Below are positions 11,711-24,084 of a DNA stretch of 58,000 nt, one piece after another. The stretch spans positions 267,337,692-267,395,691 of the forward strand of contig NC_081406.1 of assembly GCF_030272615.1 (NCBI RefSeq), read 5' to 3'. Position 1 is the stretch's first letter. Each line of letters opens with the position of its first letter. Under the pieces are notes generated by a model. The model made no database searches. It was not told the origin of the DNA and was given only the letters and a program-made list of their open reading frames with translations. The position numbers and the translations under genes were made by a program. The stretch comes from Cryptomeria japonica. Taxonomy: Eukaryota; Streptophyta; Pinopsida; Cupressales; Cupressaceae.

Positions 11711-11893
11711 TAAACCCTAACATATCAAGGAGACTTTGCTAATCGGGAAGACAAAGTTTGTGTCTCTCCGATCAACTCACACTTTGGCAACCTCCTTATC
11801 GAAGAGACATGGGTACTTTGGTGAGACGTTTCAATTGTCTTGCTAATCAACAATGGTTCTCCAATGCATACTCCTTACTCATTGGTGAGACTT
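11711..11893. other. Short unassigned stretch
   Basis: It lies between the PPR relic and the LINE 2 3' end. A partial repeat GACATTTTCCAAT(C/T)T occurs at 11909-11943. No gene seen. Confidence 0.4.
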
Positions 11894-12588
11894 CTATCGA
11901 TCGACGGGACATTTTCCAATCTCTTGTAGGACATTTTCCAATTTGTTAGTAATCCTATTCCATTCTCTATAAATATGATTAATGTTACAATTATCAAAGA
12001 AATCTAGAATTTCCAAAGTCCTCTCCAATAAAGATCCCAATCTCCAATTGGGAGTACCTTTGGATGTAACCGCATTCACTACAACCACAAAGTCTCCCTC
12101 AATCTCAATCTTATCGATTTCCAAGTCCTTGCAAAGTAGAAGTCCTTCTATCCATGCATTGAATTTTTCTACGTTATTAGTATCCATCTACAGAGGGGAA
12201 GAAAATCTATCTACTATTGAGCTACACCAGAAGTGAATGACTCCACCAACTCTAGAAAACACTAGCTTGCCACGAGAAGTTCCATCTAAATTTAATTTGA
12301 ACCAAATTCCGACTTGAGGAGTAGTCCAAGAGAAAGCATCCCTTGCCTTCTTTCTAGAGTGCCCTCCAATGCCAAAGAAAGGGGGCATCTTCAAGCCACA
12401 CCAAACCTTCTTCATATAATTATCCTACTTAGTGAATCTGATGTCTTTTGCCAAATATGTTGAGTTCCTGCTACTAGCTATCTCTACAATAGTTGTTTCC
12501 GCCTTATTTAATTAGATCTCTCTTGTCACAACCTTATTTTGAAAGACCTTTCTATTTCTCTCTTTCCATAATTCCCATTAAATAATTG
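11894..12588 (-). pseudogene. LINE 2, 3' part with RNase H domain
   Basis: The minus strand reads WELWKERNRKVFQNK just inside the gypsy insertion point (12588-12535), then WFKLNLDGTSRGK (about 12305-12265) and KIEIEGDFVVVVNAV (12110-12065). HIYREWNRITNKLEN follows near 11970. This is the RNase H domain at the C terminus of plant L1-like ORF2. It continues the LINE that resumes at 20050 on the other side of the chromovirus. A stop at the junction of the two open stretches and small frameshifts make it non-functional. Confidence 0.8.
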
Positions 12589-12593
12589 GTGGA
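12589..12593. repeat. GTGGA target site duplication, left
   Basis: Identical to 20045-20049; flanks the chromovirus. Confidence 0.9.
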
Positions 12594-13073
12594 TGTAATG
12601 TCCCCTTTTTAGCGCAACATGATATGGGGTGTCGTTAGCCTATTCTGACAGGGTCCCGAAGGCTAACAAGGACATTGATGGGATCCTGAGGTGTTTTGGC
12701 CTAGGTGTTTTCGATTTCAGGCCAATCGGTGCTGCTTTGACAGGGTTTCTAGACACTTACTATTTATAGTAAGTTAGTCTCCAAGCAGTGACTTGAAATT
12801 TTTAGTGTTTCCCTGGTTGGCATAACTATCAGTAAAAATATTTGAAGGCGACAATGATTTAAAGGGATTATCAACAATGTTTTAATATTTAACGATAAAG
12901 TGTAAAGTTAAATTAAATATTTAACTTTATTGTTATTTTATAAGGTTGGGAATATAAAGTAATGTTTAAAATATTAAAAGTTCCCTTTAATGGTACATTG
13001 TGGGAAATAATATTTTATTCTAATTGTATTATCCCACATTTAGGAAATGAAGTGTTTGCATCCAGGGAGAAGA

Positions 13074-13080
13074 TATAAAT
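13074..13080 (+). promoter_or_regulatory. Probable TATA box in the 5' LTR
   Basis: TATAAAT sits in AAGATATAAATGGAGG, about 480 bp into the LTR. It would define the U3/R boundary shortly downstream. The same site lies at about 19246 in the 3' LTR. Confidence 0.5.
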
Positions 13081-13316
13081 GGAGGTTGAGAGCTCTCTTT
13101 TGGGATATGCTGGGATGAATTAATGTGATGCTGTTGGATTTCGTAGAAATCTGATTATTGGGCTTGGAGGACGGAATCCCTCTTTGCTAGCATTCTCTTC
13201 GCTGTTGAAAGACACAGTCAGGAGGATTAATGGTGTTTTCATTCAGGAAACACATTGGGCTTCATTTGGTGCTCTCGCATGATGTTTTTACAGAGGTTTG
13301 AAAGTGCAGATTTGAA

Positions 13317-13540
13317 AATAGTGTTTTTGCTACAGTACCGCGTGAATAGTGTTTTTGCTACAGTACCGCGTGAATAGTGATTTGCTACAGTACCGCGTGA
13401 ACAGTGTTTTTGCTACAGTACCGCGTGAACAGTGTTTTTGCTACAGTACCGCGTGAACAGTGTTTTGCTACAGTGCTGCGTGAATAGTAAAAATGCTACA
13501 GTGCCGTGAATAGTGCAGCTACAGTGCGTGAACAGTGTTT
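13317..13540 (+). repeat. 28-bp tandem repeat array in the 5' LTR
   Basis: About eight units with the core GCTACAGTACCGCGTGAACAG. The first five are near-perfect with a 27-28 bp period; the last three are shortened and diverged. The array is downstream of the TATA box, so probably in the transcribed leader. Confidence 0.9.
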
Positions 13541-13873
13541 TCAGCAGGTTCTATACTTGTGGAGTCCAGGTTTGAATTTGTTTATTATCATATGGTCTGT
13601 AATATTCTTCAAATCTGATTTGTATGCTTGGAGTTGGAATTAAATAAATATCATCAGCATTAATCCTCTTGCTTTTGGCATTTGATATGTCTGGTTATTT
13701 TTATATTGAATAAACTTGAAAGCTTTACAATAAATACCAGTTTACCAAATTTATCCTCTAGCAAATCAAGACCCAAAAAATCCAGTAGTCAGCTTGCACA
13801 CCAACTGTTTGACAAAATTACACTAAGTAGAAAGGACATAAATTTAGTACCGAACAGGGGGTGTCCATTACAG

Positions 13874-13885
13874 TGGTATCAGAGC
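13874..13885 (+). other. Primer binding site (initiator tRNA-Met)
   Basis: TGGTATCAGAGC begins one base after the 5' LTR. It is the usual complement of the 3' end of plant initiator tRNA-Met. Confidence 0.9.
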
Positions 13886-13959
13886 AGAAGATTCTGCCAT
13901 CTTGTGGGAAACTTTCACCAAAACATATTGCAGAAATAAAACAGGTCCAGAATGTATGA

Positions 13960-16900
13960 TTGAGCATGCAACAGGGGCATTATAATTTTCGCAATACCAG
14001 GGCCAGACAAAATAGAAATCCGGATAGTCAGAGTGAGCAGTCTAGTTCATCTGTGCAGGTGGACATAGAATCCAGTCATACAGACATAGAGGAAATATTC
14101 TTCGAGCAGGACAGCAGTATGGGTGACCGAGATGAGAGGAATATCGTTCCAGATCAGGGGGAGGTAATGTTCAGACAGTTGCTGGGTACGTTAGAGCAAG
14201 GGCAGCGTATGCAGCAGGAGCAGAATAGGCGAATGGACATGATGTTGCAGCTTATGGCTAGACAGATGGGCGTTAATATTAATCCAGGTGATGCCAACAA
14301 TGGAAACAATAACAATAGGGGAAACGATAACAATAGGGGCAATGATAATAATGGAGGCCGAGGCAACAACAATGGCCCTGAGAATAATATTAATGGTAAT
14401 AATGGACATGGCAACAATGGGAATGAGGCGGATAACTTTAGACACATTGCACGCCCAACTCGAACAGCGAGCTCGAGACCTCTTCTACCCACCTTTCCAC
14501 CTAGGGATCCGGTTCAACCAGTGAACGAACCGCAGATTACTGAGTTACAGGGTCAGTTCAGGAGGGACTGGGAGGCCAGTGGACCCGAGTTTCAGGCAGA
14601 TATTTCCCTCAGAGATTATATGGACTTGAGGATGAGACATATGCCTAGAGCAGGAGGGAGGAATCAGAATTTTGAGCTGAGGAAGAAAGTTGGAAAACTT
14701 TCCTTGCCTTATTATGATGCTTCAGGGAAGATGACTGCACGAGCTTGGGTGCAGAAGATAGATACATACTTGCAGCTAAATCCTATGCCTGAGGATGAGG
14801 CTATCAAGTATGCGGCTATGCATTTGGACGGCGTTGCGCATGAATGGTGGCATCATGGCATGGTGACTCTGGGGCATAATCAGATTACATCCTATGAGGA
14901 ATTCACAGAAAGATTGATTGAGAGATTTGACACTAGGGATCCCGAGTTACATTTCAAGGAGCTAGCACAGTTAAAACAGTCAGGTTCAGTGGATGCTTAC
15001 ATCGCCGAGTTTCAGCGTTTGTCTGTACTTGTTACCGATATCTCTCCTAGGAGATTGGTGGTGTTATTTTGTGATGGGCTTGCTGATCCATTACGTGGTT
15101 GGGTGAAGGGACATGATCCACTCACCTTAGCAGAAGCAACTAAAAAGGCACGAGATTTAGCCCCTTCGGTATACAAAGGAAAATACCATTCAACAGATTC
15201 TTCCTACCGCAAGGACAAAGACAAAAAACCATTTCAGAAAGAGTATAACAAACCCAAAGAAGGATCCAAAGGACTAGACAGTGAAACCTTGAATGAACTT
15301 CGAAAGAAGAAATTGTGCTTCCAGTGTAGAGAGCCTTGGGACTTATCTCATAAATGCCCTCTCAAGGCTAAGGCAAATCAAATGGAGTATTTTTCAGCAG
15401 AGGAGTCAGAGTTAGAGGGGGAGGATCAGGACTCCGATTCAGATGAGGGTAACACGATAGAGGAGAGCAGCATTCCTAAGGATGATAGATCGTTGGCACG
15501 CTTGACAGGGGCCCAAAAGGCAATCACATTTAAGGTCAGGGGCACTATCCAGGGGCAGAAAGTGATATCTCTCATTGACACTGGGGCTACACATAACTTT
15601 ATAGATACACAGTTGGTAGCCAGGAGAGGTTTACAGACAGAAGAGCATGATGGTTTTAGAGTCATGGTGGCTAATGGCCAAAAGCTGTTATGTACTCAGA
15701 AGGTTTCAAATCTTCACATTAGATTTGGAGATGGTTATGAGTTGAAAGATGATTTCTATGTTGTGGACATGGGAGATTACGACGTCATCCTCGGTATGAC
15801 ATGGATGGCATCGCTGGTTGAGTTCACTTTCAACCTAGCGAAGTTGGAAATGAGGTTTCAGCATGAGGGTAGGACTGTTGTACTCAGGGGACTTTCAGAT
15901 GGGAGTTGCAGGGTAGTCTCTTTGAGGAGAATGGAGAAACTTTTTCGACATAATGACATAGAGTGGGCGACAGAGTGCTTAGTTATGCCAACTTCACCGG
16001 AGCCTCGGGTGAAGAGTTATCCACCAGATATACAGGAGATTCTTGACAGGCATGCCAAGGTATTCAGTGATATTCCTCACGGGGTTCCTCCTAACAGGGG
16101 TGCGGAGCATGTTATTGAGCTCGAGGAGGGAGCCAAACCAGTGATGATCACTCCTTATCGTCATCCTAAGAAACATAAAGATGAGATAGAGAAGGCAATT
16201 AAGGAGTTGTTGGAAATGGGGCACATTAGGCCTAGCAAAAGCCCCTTTGCTTCAGCTGTAGTTTTGGTAAAGAAGAAGGATGGGACGATGCGCATGTGCA
16301 TCGATTACAGGGCATTGAATAAGAAAACAATTAAAAACAGGTATCCCATTCCTAGGATTGATGAGCTGATTGATGAGTTGCATGGGGCATGCTTCTTCAC
16401 TAAAATTGATTTGCGATCTGGATACCATCAGATCAAGATGAGAGCAGAGGACATTGAGAAAACAGCCTTCCGATGTCACTATGGCCACTTTGAGTTTATG
16501 GTTATGCCATTTGGACTAACCAATGCACCCGCTACATTTCAAAGTTGTATGAACCAGGTATTCAGGGAGCAGTTGAGGAGATTTGTCTTGATCTTCTTTG
16601 ATGACATCTTGGTCTTCAGTAAGACCTGGGAGGAACATTCACAGCATTTGGAGGAGGTATTATCTATCCTAGAGAGAGAGTCTTTGTATGCCAAGGAGTC
16701 TAAGTGTGAGTTTGGTATGACAGAATTACTATACCTTGGGCATATTATTAGTGCGGATGGTGTTCGGGTTGATCCCGAAAAGATTAGAGCTATAGTAGAT
16801 TGGCCTACTCCCACAAACCTCACACAGCTTAAGGGGTTCTTTGGTTTATGCGGGTTTTACAGGAGGTTTGTTAAGGGGTTTTCACAGACTGCAGCACCTT

Positions 16901-18861
16901 TGACAGACCTCACTAAAAAGGGAGCCTTTGTATGGACAGAAGCAGCGCAACGATGTTTTGACCACTTCAAACAAGTGATGTCATCTTGTCCGGTTTTAGC
17001 TCTACCAGATTTCACGAAGCCTTTTGAACTTCAGTGTGATGCTTCAGGTGATGGGATAGGGGCAGTATTGATGCAGGAGAAACATCCCATTGCATTCGAG
17101 AGTAGGAAGCTTCGAGGTGTTGAGAGGAGCTATTCTATCTATGACAGGGAGATGTTGGCCATAATGCATGCATTGGCCAAATTCCGATCATACTTAGTAG
17201 GTGGACGGTTTGTGATCAAAACTGATCACAATAGCATAAAATATTTTATGAGCCAGCGTGATCTTAATGACCGGCAACAGAAATGGGTTACTAAATTGCA
17301 GGCTTATGACTTTGACATAGAGTTTGTCAAAGGTAAGAAAAACGTGGTGGCTGATGCCTTATCTCGGAGACCTCACTTATGTGCTCTGGCAGAGATTTCA
17401 GGAGATTGGAGAGATCAGATTATAGCAGAGTATGTCGGAGATGCTTGGGCTTCCGGATTGATTTCAGGTACTATACAGGATGATCGCTATGAGGTGATAG
17501 ATGGATTGATCAGAGTTCAAGACAGGGTTTATTTGATTCCGTCATCACATTTGAGAGAGGTGATACTTAAGGCATTTCATGATGCACCCACAGCTGGGCA
17601 TCCGGGTTTCTTCAAGACCTACAGGCAGATCCGAGAGCGGTTCACATGGAGAGGGCTCAAGGATGATGTTCAGAGGTATGTCAGGGAGTGTGCGGTTTGT
17701 CAACAGAATAAGGGAGAGCACACATTTCCTGCAGGTTTATTACAGCCCTTGCCCATTCCAGATAGGAAATGGGAAAGTATTTCGATGGACTTCATCACTG
17801 GTTTACCACGAGTGCAGGGAAGGGATTGCATCTATGTGGTGGTGGACCGCTTGACGAAGTTCGCTCACTTCTTTGCTATTCCGTCCATTTACACAGCAGC
17901 ACAGGTGGCAGATCTTTTCTTTAGAGAGATATTCAGGTTACATGGGTTGCCCAGATTCATTGTCAGTGATCGGGATAGTAAGTTTATGAGTGTTTTTTGG
18001 CAGGAGTTGTTTAGGTTGTGTGGTACAGATCTTACACCTAGCACTAGTTATCATCCGCAGATAGATGGGCAAACAGAGATTGTGAATAAATGGGTGGAGG
18101 GATATTTGAGGAACTATGTAACTGCACAACAAAAAGCTTGGGTCAGATGGTTGCATATGGGAGAGTATTGTTATAACACCACTTATCATATGTCCATCAG
18201 GATGACTCCTTTCATGGCACTCTATGGTTATGATGCACCTAGCTTCATGGATTTAGTTTTGGGGGACAGCAGAGTGCCCAAAGCCAAAAACTTATTGCAG
18301 GATAGTCAGGACATCCTGAAAGTGCTCAAGGAGAATATACAGCAGGCCCAGAATCAACAGAAATTGTACGCTGATCAGCACCGAATAGAGCGCAGTTTCG
18401 AGGTAGGGGATATGGTCTACTTGAGGCTACAACCATATAGACAGTCATCACTCAAGAAGAGCGGAGCTGAAAAGTTGAAGCCTAGATTTTATGGTCCCTA
18501 CAGGGTGATTCGCAGAGTGGGCGAAGTCGCCTATGAGCTTGAGCTTCCAGAGGGCAGTCGGGTGCACAATGTGTTTCATGTGTCTAGGCTTAAGAAAGCC
18601 ATTGGTCAGAGTGTAGTGCCTTCTGCAGATTTACCCCCTTTGGATGAGGAGGGAAAGCTTGTGTTAGTACCCGAAGCTATTCTGGATATCAGGGAAAGGA
18701 CACTCAGGAACAGAATCGTTAAGGAATACTTGGTGAAATGGAGAGACCTGCCAGATGAGGATGCTACATGGGAGAATGAGCAGGTATTGCAACATTCAGG
18801 ACCGAATTTGCTTGAGGACAAGCAATTTCAAGGGGGGCGGACTGTAATGTCCCCTTTTTAG
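13960..18861 (+). CDS. gag-pol: Chromovirus gag-pol polyprotein, intact 1633 codons
   Basis: One uninterrupted frame makes all structural and enzymatic parts. Gag comprises an N-terminal region with an Asn/Gly-rich stretch (about 110-155), a capsid-like domain (about 260-395, with [11 protein letters not shown]) and a [14 protein letters not shown] knuckle (453-466). The aspartic protease has IDTGATHNF with D540. The reverse transcriptase has FFDDILVF with D881 and D882. RNase H has [13 protein letters not shown]. Integrase has an N-terminal zinc region ([10 protein letters not shown] to CAVCQQNK) and a DDE triad at D1277, D1337 and E1373 (D-35-E). A C-terminal chromodomain follows (about 1572-1608, [16 protein letters not shown]). 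The chromodomain assigns it to the chromoviruses, which target chromatin at insertion. The ATG at 13960 lies 87 bp after the LTR. An upstream in-frame start cannot be used because TGA sits at 13957-13959. The stop lies inside the 3' LTR. Confidence 0.95.
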   Translation: MSMQQGHYNFRNTRARQNRNPDSQSEQSSSSVQVDIESSHTDIEEIFFEQDSSMGDRDERNIVPDQGEVMFRQLLGTLEQGQRMQQEQNRRMDMMLQLMARQMGVNINPGDANNGNNNNRGNDNNRGNDNNGGRGNNNGPENNINGNNGHGNNGNEADNFRHIARPTRTASSRPLLPTFPPRDPVQPVNEPQITELQGQFRRDWEASGPEFQADISLRDYMDLRMRHMPRAGGRNQNFELRKKVGKLSLPYYDASGKMTARAWVQKIDTYLQLNPMPEDEAIKYAAMHLDGVAHEWWHHGMVTLGHNQITSYEEFTERLIERFDTRDPELHFKELAQLKQSGSVDAYIAEFQRLSVLVTDISPRRLVVLFCDGLADPLRGWVKGHDPLTLAEATKKARDLAPSVYKGKYHSTDSSYRKDKDKKPFQKEYNKPKEGSKGLDSETLNELRKKKLCFQCREPWDLSHKCPLKAKANQMEYFSAEESELEGEDQDSDSDEGNTIEESSIPKDDRSLARLTGAQKAITFKVRGTIQGQKVISLIDTGATHNFIDTQLVARRGLQTEEHDGFRVMVANGQKLLCTQKVSNLHIRFGDGYELKDDFYVVDMGDYDVILGMTWMASLVEFTFNLAKLEMRFQHEGRTVVLRGLSDGSCRVVSLRRMEKLFRHNDIEWATECLVMPTSPEPRVKSYPPDIQEILDRHAKVFSDIPHGVPPNRGAEHVIELEEGAKPVMITPYRHPKKHKDEIEKAIKELLEMGHIRPSKSPFASAVVLVKKKDGTMRMCIDYRALNKKTIKNRYPIPRIDELIDELHGACFFTKIDLRSGYHQIKMRAEDIEKTAFRCHYGHFEFMVMPFGLTNAPATFQSCMNQVFREQLRRFVLIFFDDILVFSKTWEEHSQHLEEVLSILERESLYAKESKCEFGMTELLYLGHIISADGVRVDPEKIRAIVDWPTPTNLTQLKGFFGLCGFYRRFVKGFSQTAAPLTDLTKKGAFVWTEAAQRCFDHFKQVMSSCPVLALPDFTKPFELQCDASGDGIGAVLMQEKHPIAFESRKLRGVERSYSIYDREMLAIMHALAKFRSYLVGGRFVIKTDHNSIKYFMSQRDLNDRQQKWVTKLQAYDFDIEFVKGKKNVVADALSRRPHLCALAEISGDWRDQIIAEYVGDAWASGLISGTIQDDRYEVIDGLIRVQDRVYLIPSSHLREVILKAFHDAPTAGHPGFFKTYRQIRERFTWRGLKDDVQRYVRECAVCQQNKGEHTFPAGLLQPLPIPDRKWESISMDFITGLPRVQGRDCIYVVVDRLTKFAHFFAIPSIYTAAQVADLFFREIFRLHGLPRFIVSDRDSKFMSVFWQELFRLCGTDLTPSTSYHPQIDGQTEIVNKWVEGYLRNYVTAQQKAWVRWLHMGEYCYNTTYHMSIRMTPFMALYGYDAPSFMDLVLGDSRVPKAKNLLQDSQDILKVLKENIQQAQNQQKLYADQHRIERSFEVGDMVYLRLQPYRQSSLKKSGAEKLKPRFYGPYRVIRRVGEVAYELELPEGSRVHNVFHVSRLKKAIGQSVVPSADLPPLDEEGKLVLVPEAILDIRERTLRNRIVKEYLVKWRDLPDEDATWENEQVLQHSGPNLLEDKQFQGGRTVMSPF
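18829..18842 (+). other. Polypurine tract, inside the coding frame
   Basis: AAGGGGGGCGGAC directly precedes the 3' LTR and is also translated, so coding sequence and plus-strand primer overlap. Confidence 0.8.
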
Positions 18862-20044
18862 CGCAACATGATATGGGGTGTCGTTAGCCTATTCTGACAT
18901 GGTCCCGAAGGCTAACAAGGACATTGATGGGATCCTGAGGTGTTTTGGCCTAGGTGTTTTCGATTTGAAATTTTTAGTGTTTCCCTGGTTGGCATAACTA
19001 TCAGTAAAAATATTTGAAGGCGACAATGATTTAAAGGGATTATCAACAATGTTTTAATATTTAACGATAAAGTGTAAAGTTAAATTAAATATTTAACTTT
19101 ATTGTTATTTTATAAGGTTGGGAATATAAAGTAATGTTTAAAATATTAAAAGTTCCCTTTAATGGTACATTGTGGGAAATAATATTTTATTCTAATTGTA
19201 TTATCCCACATTTAAGAAATGAAGTGTTTGCATCCAGGGAGAAGATATAAATGGAGGTTGAGAGCTCTCTTTTGGGATATGCTGGGATGAATTAATGTGA
19301 TGCTGTTGGATTTCGTAGAAATCTGATTATTGGGCTTGGAGGACGGAATCCCTCTTTGCTAGCATTCTCTTCGCTGTTGAAAGACACAGTCAGGAGGATT
19401 AATGGTGTTTTCATTCAGGAAACACATTGGGCTTCATTTGGTGCTCTCGCATGATGTTTTTACAGAGGTTTGAAAGTGCAGATTTGAAAATAGTGTTTTT
19501 GCTACAGTACCGCGTGAATAGTGTTTTTGCTACAGTACCGCGTGAATAGTGATTTGCTACAGTACCGCGTGAACAGTGTTTTTGCTACAGTACCGCGTGA
19601 ACAGTGTTTTTGCTACAGTACCGCGTGAACAGTGTTTTGCTACAGTGCTGCGTGAATAGTAAAAATGCTACAGTGCCGTGAATAGTGCAGCTACAGTGCG
19701 TGAACAGTGTTTTCAGCAGGTTCTATACTTGTGGAGTCCAGGTTTGAATTTGTTTATTATCATATGGTCTGTAATATTCTTCAAATCTGATTTGTATGCT
19801 TGGAGTTGGAATTAAATAAATATCATCAGCATTAATCCTCTTGCTTTTGGCATTTGATATGTCTGGTTATTTTTATATTGAATAAACTTGAAAGCTTTAC
19901 AATAAATACCAGTTTACCAAATTTATCCTCTAGCAAATCAAGACCCAAAAAATCCAGTAGTCAGCTTGCACACCAACTGTTTGACAAAATTACACTAAGT
20001 AGAAAGGACATAAATTTAGTACCGAACAGGGGGTGTCCATTACA
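18843..20044 (+). repeat. 3' LTR of the chromovirus (1202 bp)
   Basis: Same ends as the 5' LTR, and near-identical to it except for a 77-bp deletion after CGATTT at about 18966. It holds the same 28-bp array at about 19488-19710. Confidence 0.95.
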
Positions 20045-20049
20045 GTGGA
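20045..20049. repeat. GTGGA target site duplication, right
   Basis: Identical to 12589-12593. Confidence 0.9.
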
Positions 20050-20508
20050 CTACATATCTAAGAGGTTTCCAAAAATATTTTTCCCTCTACGTTGCGGCCA
20101 ACCTTTGGACAGATTTAGTATATCATTTGGAAGGGAAATAATCCATCCTAACAAAGCACAAAGCCATCGCTAACAAGTTTGTGAATATGGGCAACTGAGC
20201 AATATATGGTCCACTGCTTCTTCAACATTCTTGCAAAGAACACATCTAGAAGGTCCTTAAGATCCAATTTTCTTGAGCTATTCAATAGTTGAGATCCTTC
20301 CTTGAAGTGCAACCCAATAGAACACTCTAGGCTTTGGTAGACAAAGTTTGCTCCAACATAGTTCCAAATGATGTTTTGTCTTTATCAAATTCAATTTATG
20401 AATGATGCTCCTATAACCCTCCCTAGCGTTATATTGTCATGTTTTGGAGCTCGTCCAAATTAATTTATCTTGTCCATCTCTAAAAATCACTCTCCTTTCC
20501 ATCAAAAT

Positions 20509-22331
20509 CTATTTGAGTTGGTCTAGATCCTTGGTAGGTAGGGACATACAATCCATATTTCTCCATTGCCAACCAAAAGAAGGATGTAGGTCTAATGGTT
20601 CCACATAATCCCTCACAGTGACTCCCAAATGTTGGTTGGAATAAGTCTTAATCCTGTTGGTATCCATCAAGTCATCAATAGCAGAAAAAATATTCCAAGA
20701 GTCTTCCCAAAATAAGGTAGACCTACCATCCAACATATCCCAACATATCTATTTCCAAATAACTGATCTGTAGTTGAGTATGAAATTCCATACCCTAGAA
20801 CCCTTAGGTGGGTTTGCAGTTCTAAATATCCCACATACATAAATGTTTTGCAAGTATTTGTGTTAAAGAATTCTGATCCATTTCAAGTGAGGTTCCTTAT
20901 ACATCTTCCAAGAAAGTTTCACCCCAAGTGCCTGTTTTGTTCGTAATTACTTTCAAGTGAGGTTCCTTATACATCTTCCAAGAAAGTTTGGCCCCAAGTG
21001 CCTTGTTTTGTTCGTAATTATTTTCTCAATCCAATCCCTCTGAACTCCTTGGGCCTGCAAATTTTGTTGCATGAGATCATTGCCAACTTCTTTTTCTCTT
21101 TCTTGCCTTGCCAAAATAATTTTCTCATGAGCTACACCAGTTTTGAATTCATTCTTGCTGAAAGAGACATGCAAGAAAATACATATATGGGGAGAGAAGA
21201 GATAATTGATCTCAACATAGTGAGTCTCCTAGCCCAAGAAAGCCATTTACCTTTCCATGAGGACAATCTTCTTTCCATCTTTTCTTTTAATAGATCCCAT
21301 AGTTTTGTAGATCTCAATCCTTTGTTCAAGGGCAACCCTAAATATATACATGGAAGTTTTCCTTCTTTAAATTGAAGAGACTAAAAATTCTTTGCCTCTG
21401 TTATAGGTTCCACTGAGAAGAAAAAGACCTTTGATTTGGTTTTACTAATCTTCTGACTTGATGTTATAGCATATTGTCTTAATTGTTTTTCAACTACAAT
21501 GCTTCCCTTATCTTCCCTTCACCAAATAGCATAGTATCATCAACAAATTGCTAATGAGTAACTGTTGGTAAGCCACTAGTGATTTTTACTCCTTTTATTA
21601 ACTCTCTCTCTTGAGCATTCTTTTGGGCTCTCCACAAGGATTTAGTCATGACAATAAGAAGGAAAGGGGATAGAGGGTCCCCTTGCCTTACCCCCTAGAG
21701 CTTTCAAAAAACCTATAGGTGAACCATTGATAAGAATGAAGAACCTCATGCTTAAGATGGAATAGAATATCCAATTCACCCATTTTCTTCTATACCCAAA
21801 GGCTTGTATTCATTGGCATAATAAATTGGAATCCACTTTGTCATATGCCTTATTGATATCTAGTTTAATGAGAATGTTTGGAGACTTATTTCATTGAATG
21901 GAATTTATTGCAACTTGATCAATAATAACTCCATCCAGTATTGATTTGCCTAGAACAAATCCTATCAGCTCCTCTTAGATGATATGGGGAAGTATGAGCT
22001 TTAATATGTTTCCCATGGCCTTAGACATGATTTTGTAAATAGTATTGCATAAAGATATGGGTCTAAAGTCATCCAAGATCATTTCCATCCCCTTCTTGGG
22101 AATGAGAGAAATGAAGGTATTGTTGATATCCCTCAAAAACCTACTTGACTTTCTAGTAGCCTCAATGGCCTCAGTTAACTCCTCCCCTGGGCTATGCCAA
22201 CACTTTTGAAAAAACCCAGCAAGGAAACCATCTAGACCAACAACCTTATTTGGATGTAACTGATTTAATGTTACCTTGAATTCATCTTCAGTAAATTTTC
22301 CTATTAGCATATAATTTTGCTCATGTATCAC
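20509..22331 (-). pseudogene. LINE 2 reverse transcriptase, degenerate
   Basis: The minus strand reads HPNKVVGLDGFLAGFF (about 22260-22210), INNTFISLIPKK (22130-22095) and DDFRPISLCNTIYKIM (22070-22025). The catalytic FVDDTMLFG is at 21547-21521. Downstream lie WDLLKEKMERRLSSWKGKWL (21290-21230) and MLDGRSTLFWEDSW at 20736. These are ordered blocks of a plant L1 RT and its C-terminal extension. Stops between the blocks show decay. Confidence 0.85.
20881..21020. repeat. 71-bp tandem duplication inside LINE 2
   Basis: TTTCAAGTGAGGTTCCTTAT begins at 20881 and again at 20952, each copy running to TTTTGTTCGTAATTA with few changes. Confidence 0.85.
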
Positions 22332-23099
22332 TAGGTTGTAAATGTTGTCAATGAAGGATTATTGATTCCGCTAGTCAGAACCTTGGCGATCTCTATATTT
22401 TCTATGGTTGTCCCATCTTCTCTATTCAAAAAATTCATCAATAGTATGAAAATTATTCCCATTTCTTAGGATCTGTGTGAACAAGTGGACATAATACTTG
22501 GTTATCTCCTCTATATTTTCTATGGTGTTCCCACCTTCTCTATTCAAACAACTAATTTTGTTGACATCTCTTCTCTACTTTGTTGCATTATGGAAGAATT
22601 TTGAATTTTTTTCCCCTTCCGCTAGCCAAGTCTCTCTAGATTTTTGCCTCTAGAAGGTTTCCTCCTTAGCCAAAATATCCTCATATTTTGATAATAACTT
22701 GTTCTCTTTGAGACATCTTTCCTGATCCATACCTAACTTCATTACCCACCAATTTATGATATCCAATTCATCTTCTAAATCCTTTTTTGATGCAAAAATA
22801 TCCTTCAAGCTATCTCTATTCTATTTAAGAAGTTTTTTCTTTATTTCTTTGAGCTTTGCTATGGAGCAAAATTTTTTGGAGCCGGAGAAATGTTCTTCCA
22901 ACCACCAATCTTCCATCAACTTGAAGAAGTTTTTGTCTCTCATCCACATATTCTCAAACCTGAAGGGACAACCAACTAGTTTCTTGTCTCCTATAATAAT
23001 AAGTTAGTCTGGAAAGTGATGTGAACCAAAACAAGGCAAAATGGAGGCCTTGAGACCAAAGGGGAAGGAGGAGAGGTCCCTTTGGAAGAAAAATCTGTC

Positions 23100-23696
23100 T
23101 AATTTTTTAGCTATGTTACTAAATCCCATTCGTCTATTGTTCCAAGTAAACACCCCTTACCTTGATTCAACTTCTAGCAAATGATTCCTATTGACCCAAT
23201 CCTTAAAATCCAGTTGTGATTGACTGATCCTGTAAACACCCCCTCTTTTGTCAACCAAGCAAAGAATGGCATTGAAATATCCTTCAATAAACTTATGTGG
23301 ATGAAGAAAGCTAGATAGGAAAATATCTAGTTCCTCGCAGACTTCTCATTTTGAGATGATGGAGACAGACCCATACACATTTAACAATATAAAATTTAGA
23401 TTCAAGGATAGGATCTTAATGCTTCCTCCAATCCAATTTTTCCCGTTTGCCAATTTTTCAAATGAAACCCTTACAGACCTCCAAATAATAGAAATTCCCT
23501 CAGAATCTCCTTCTAATTGAAACCAATCTGATTTCCAATTACCAAGTTTTCTAAGAAAAAGGGTCATCTCTTCACTAGTTAGATTTGTCTCTTGCAATAA
23601 AATTATATTTGCTTTTGATGCGGAGATCCAATGCCTAACCATATGCTGCTTATTAGGGGCATTTAAGCCCCTAACATTCCAACTAAGGAGCATCAT
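23100..23696 (-). pseudogene. LINE 2 endonuclease domain
   Basis: It starts MMLLSWNVRGLNAPNK and continues with IILLQETN (near 23595), EGISIIWRS (23500) and ILLNVYGSV (23370). These are the expected early motifs of an apurinic-type endonuclease. The open frame is lost after about 23346, although later motifs such as TWNNRRMGF (about 23150-23120) can still be read. Confidence 0.8.
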
Positions 23697-24084
23697 GGCC
23701 CTTGGAGAAGGGTGTTACCCTTCCTTGGTTTCAGAAGTATTTAATTTTAACCTGATCCTCTGCGTATCTATCTTTGGATCTTAGTTCCAATATAGATTTC
23801 CTTTCATTTCTTTTCCCTGATGTCATTCCACAATCTTGTTTATATTTATTGGCCATATTCTGAAGGAGTCCACCTTTCCTTTCATCCTCGATCTTTTCCA
23901 ACATCGTTGGAATTTCCTCATTTCAAATCAGAGCTTCCTACTTTGCTTCTTCCAAGTCATCTAGCTCTAGGATTTGCCTTATCACTTTTTTATTTTTCTT
24001 TAATAGTCTCCTCATCCTCCTGTTCAATACTTTGAGTGATGTAAAGAAATTCATTGACTACTTCTAATTCCAATCCTACTAAGT

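Larger units (their letters stand above)
12594..13872 (+). repeat. 5' LTR of the chromovirus (1279 bp)
   Basis: Starts TGTAATGTCC, ends GTCCATTACA, and is followed at once by the primer site. It contains 77 bp (12718-12794) missing from the 3' LTR. Confidence 0.95.
12594..20044 (+). mobile_element. Ty3/gypsy chromovirus, full length and coding-intact
   Basis: A 7451-bp element with two LTRs (TGTAATG...CATTACA), a perfect GTGGA duplication, a primer site matching initiator tRNA-Met, an uninterrupted gag-pol and a polypurine tract. In the parts I compared by eye the LTRs differ by very few substitutions (for example at 12649/18900 and 13044/19215) plus a 77-bp length difference. It is therefore a recent insertion and possibly still competent. 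It lies in LINE 2 in the opposite orientation. Confidence 0.95.

Noticed and set aside
13317-13540. Regular 28-bp repeats resembling a CRISPR array
   Set aside because: There are no unique spacers, units are directly tandem, they lie in both LTRs of a plant retrotransposon, and there are no cas genes.
13874-13885. Possible tRNA-Met gene at the TGGTATCAGAGC sites (13874, 28546, 46230)
   Set aside because: Only the primer-complementary 12 bases are present, each next to an LTR; no cloverleaf could be drawn.
13682-13939. Open frame in the chromovirus LTR end, repeated at 19854-20141
   Set aside because: It lies entirely in LTR sequence, is present because the LTR is duplicated, and crosses the primer site.
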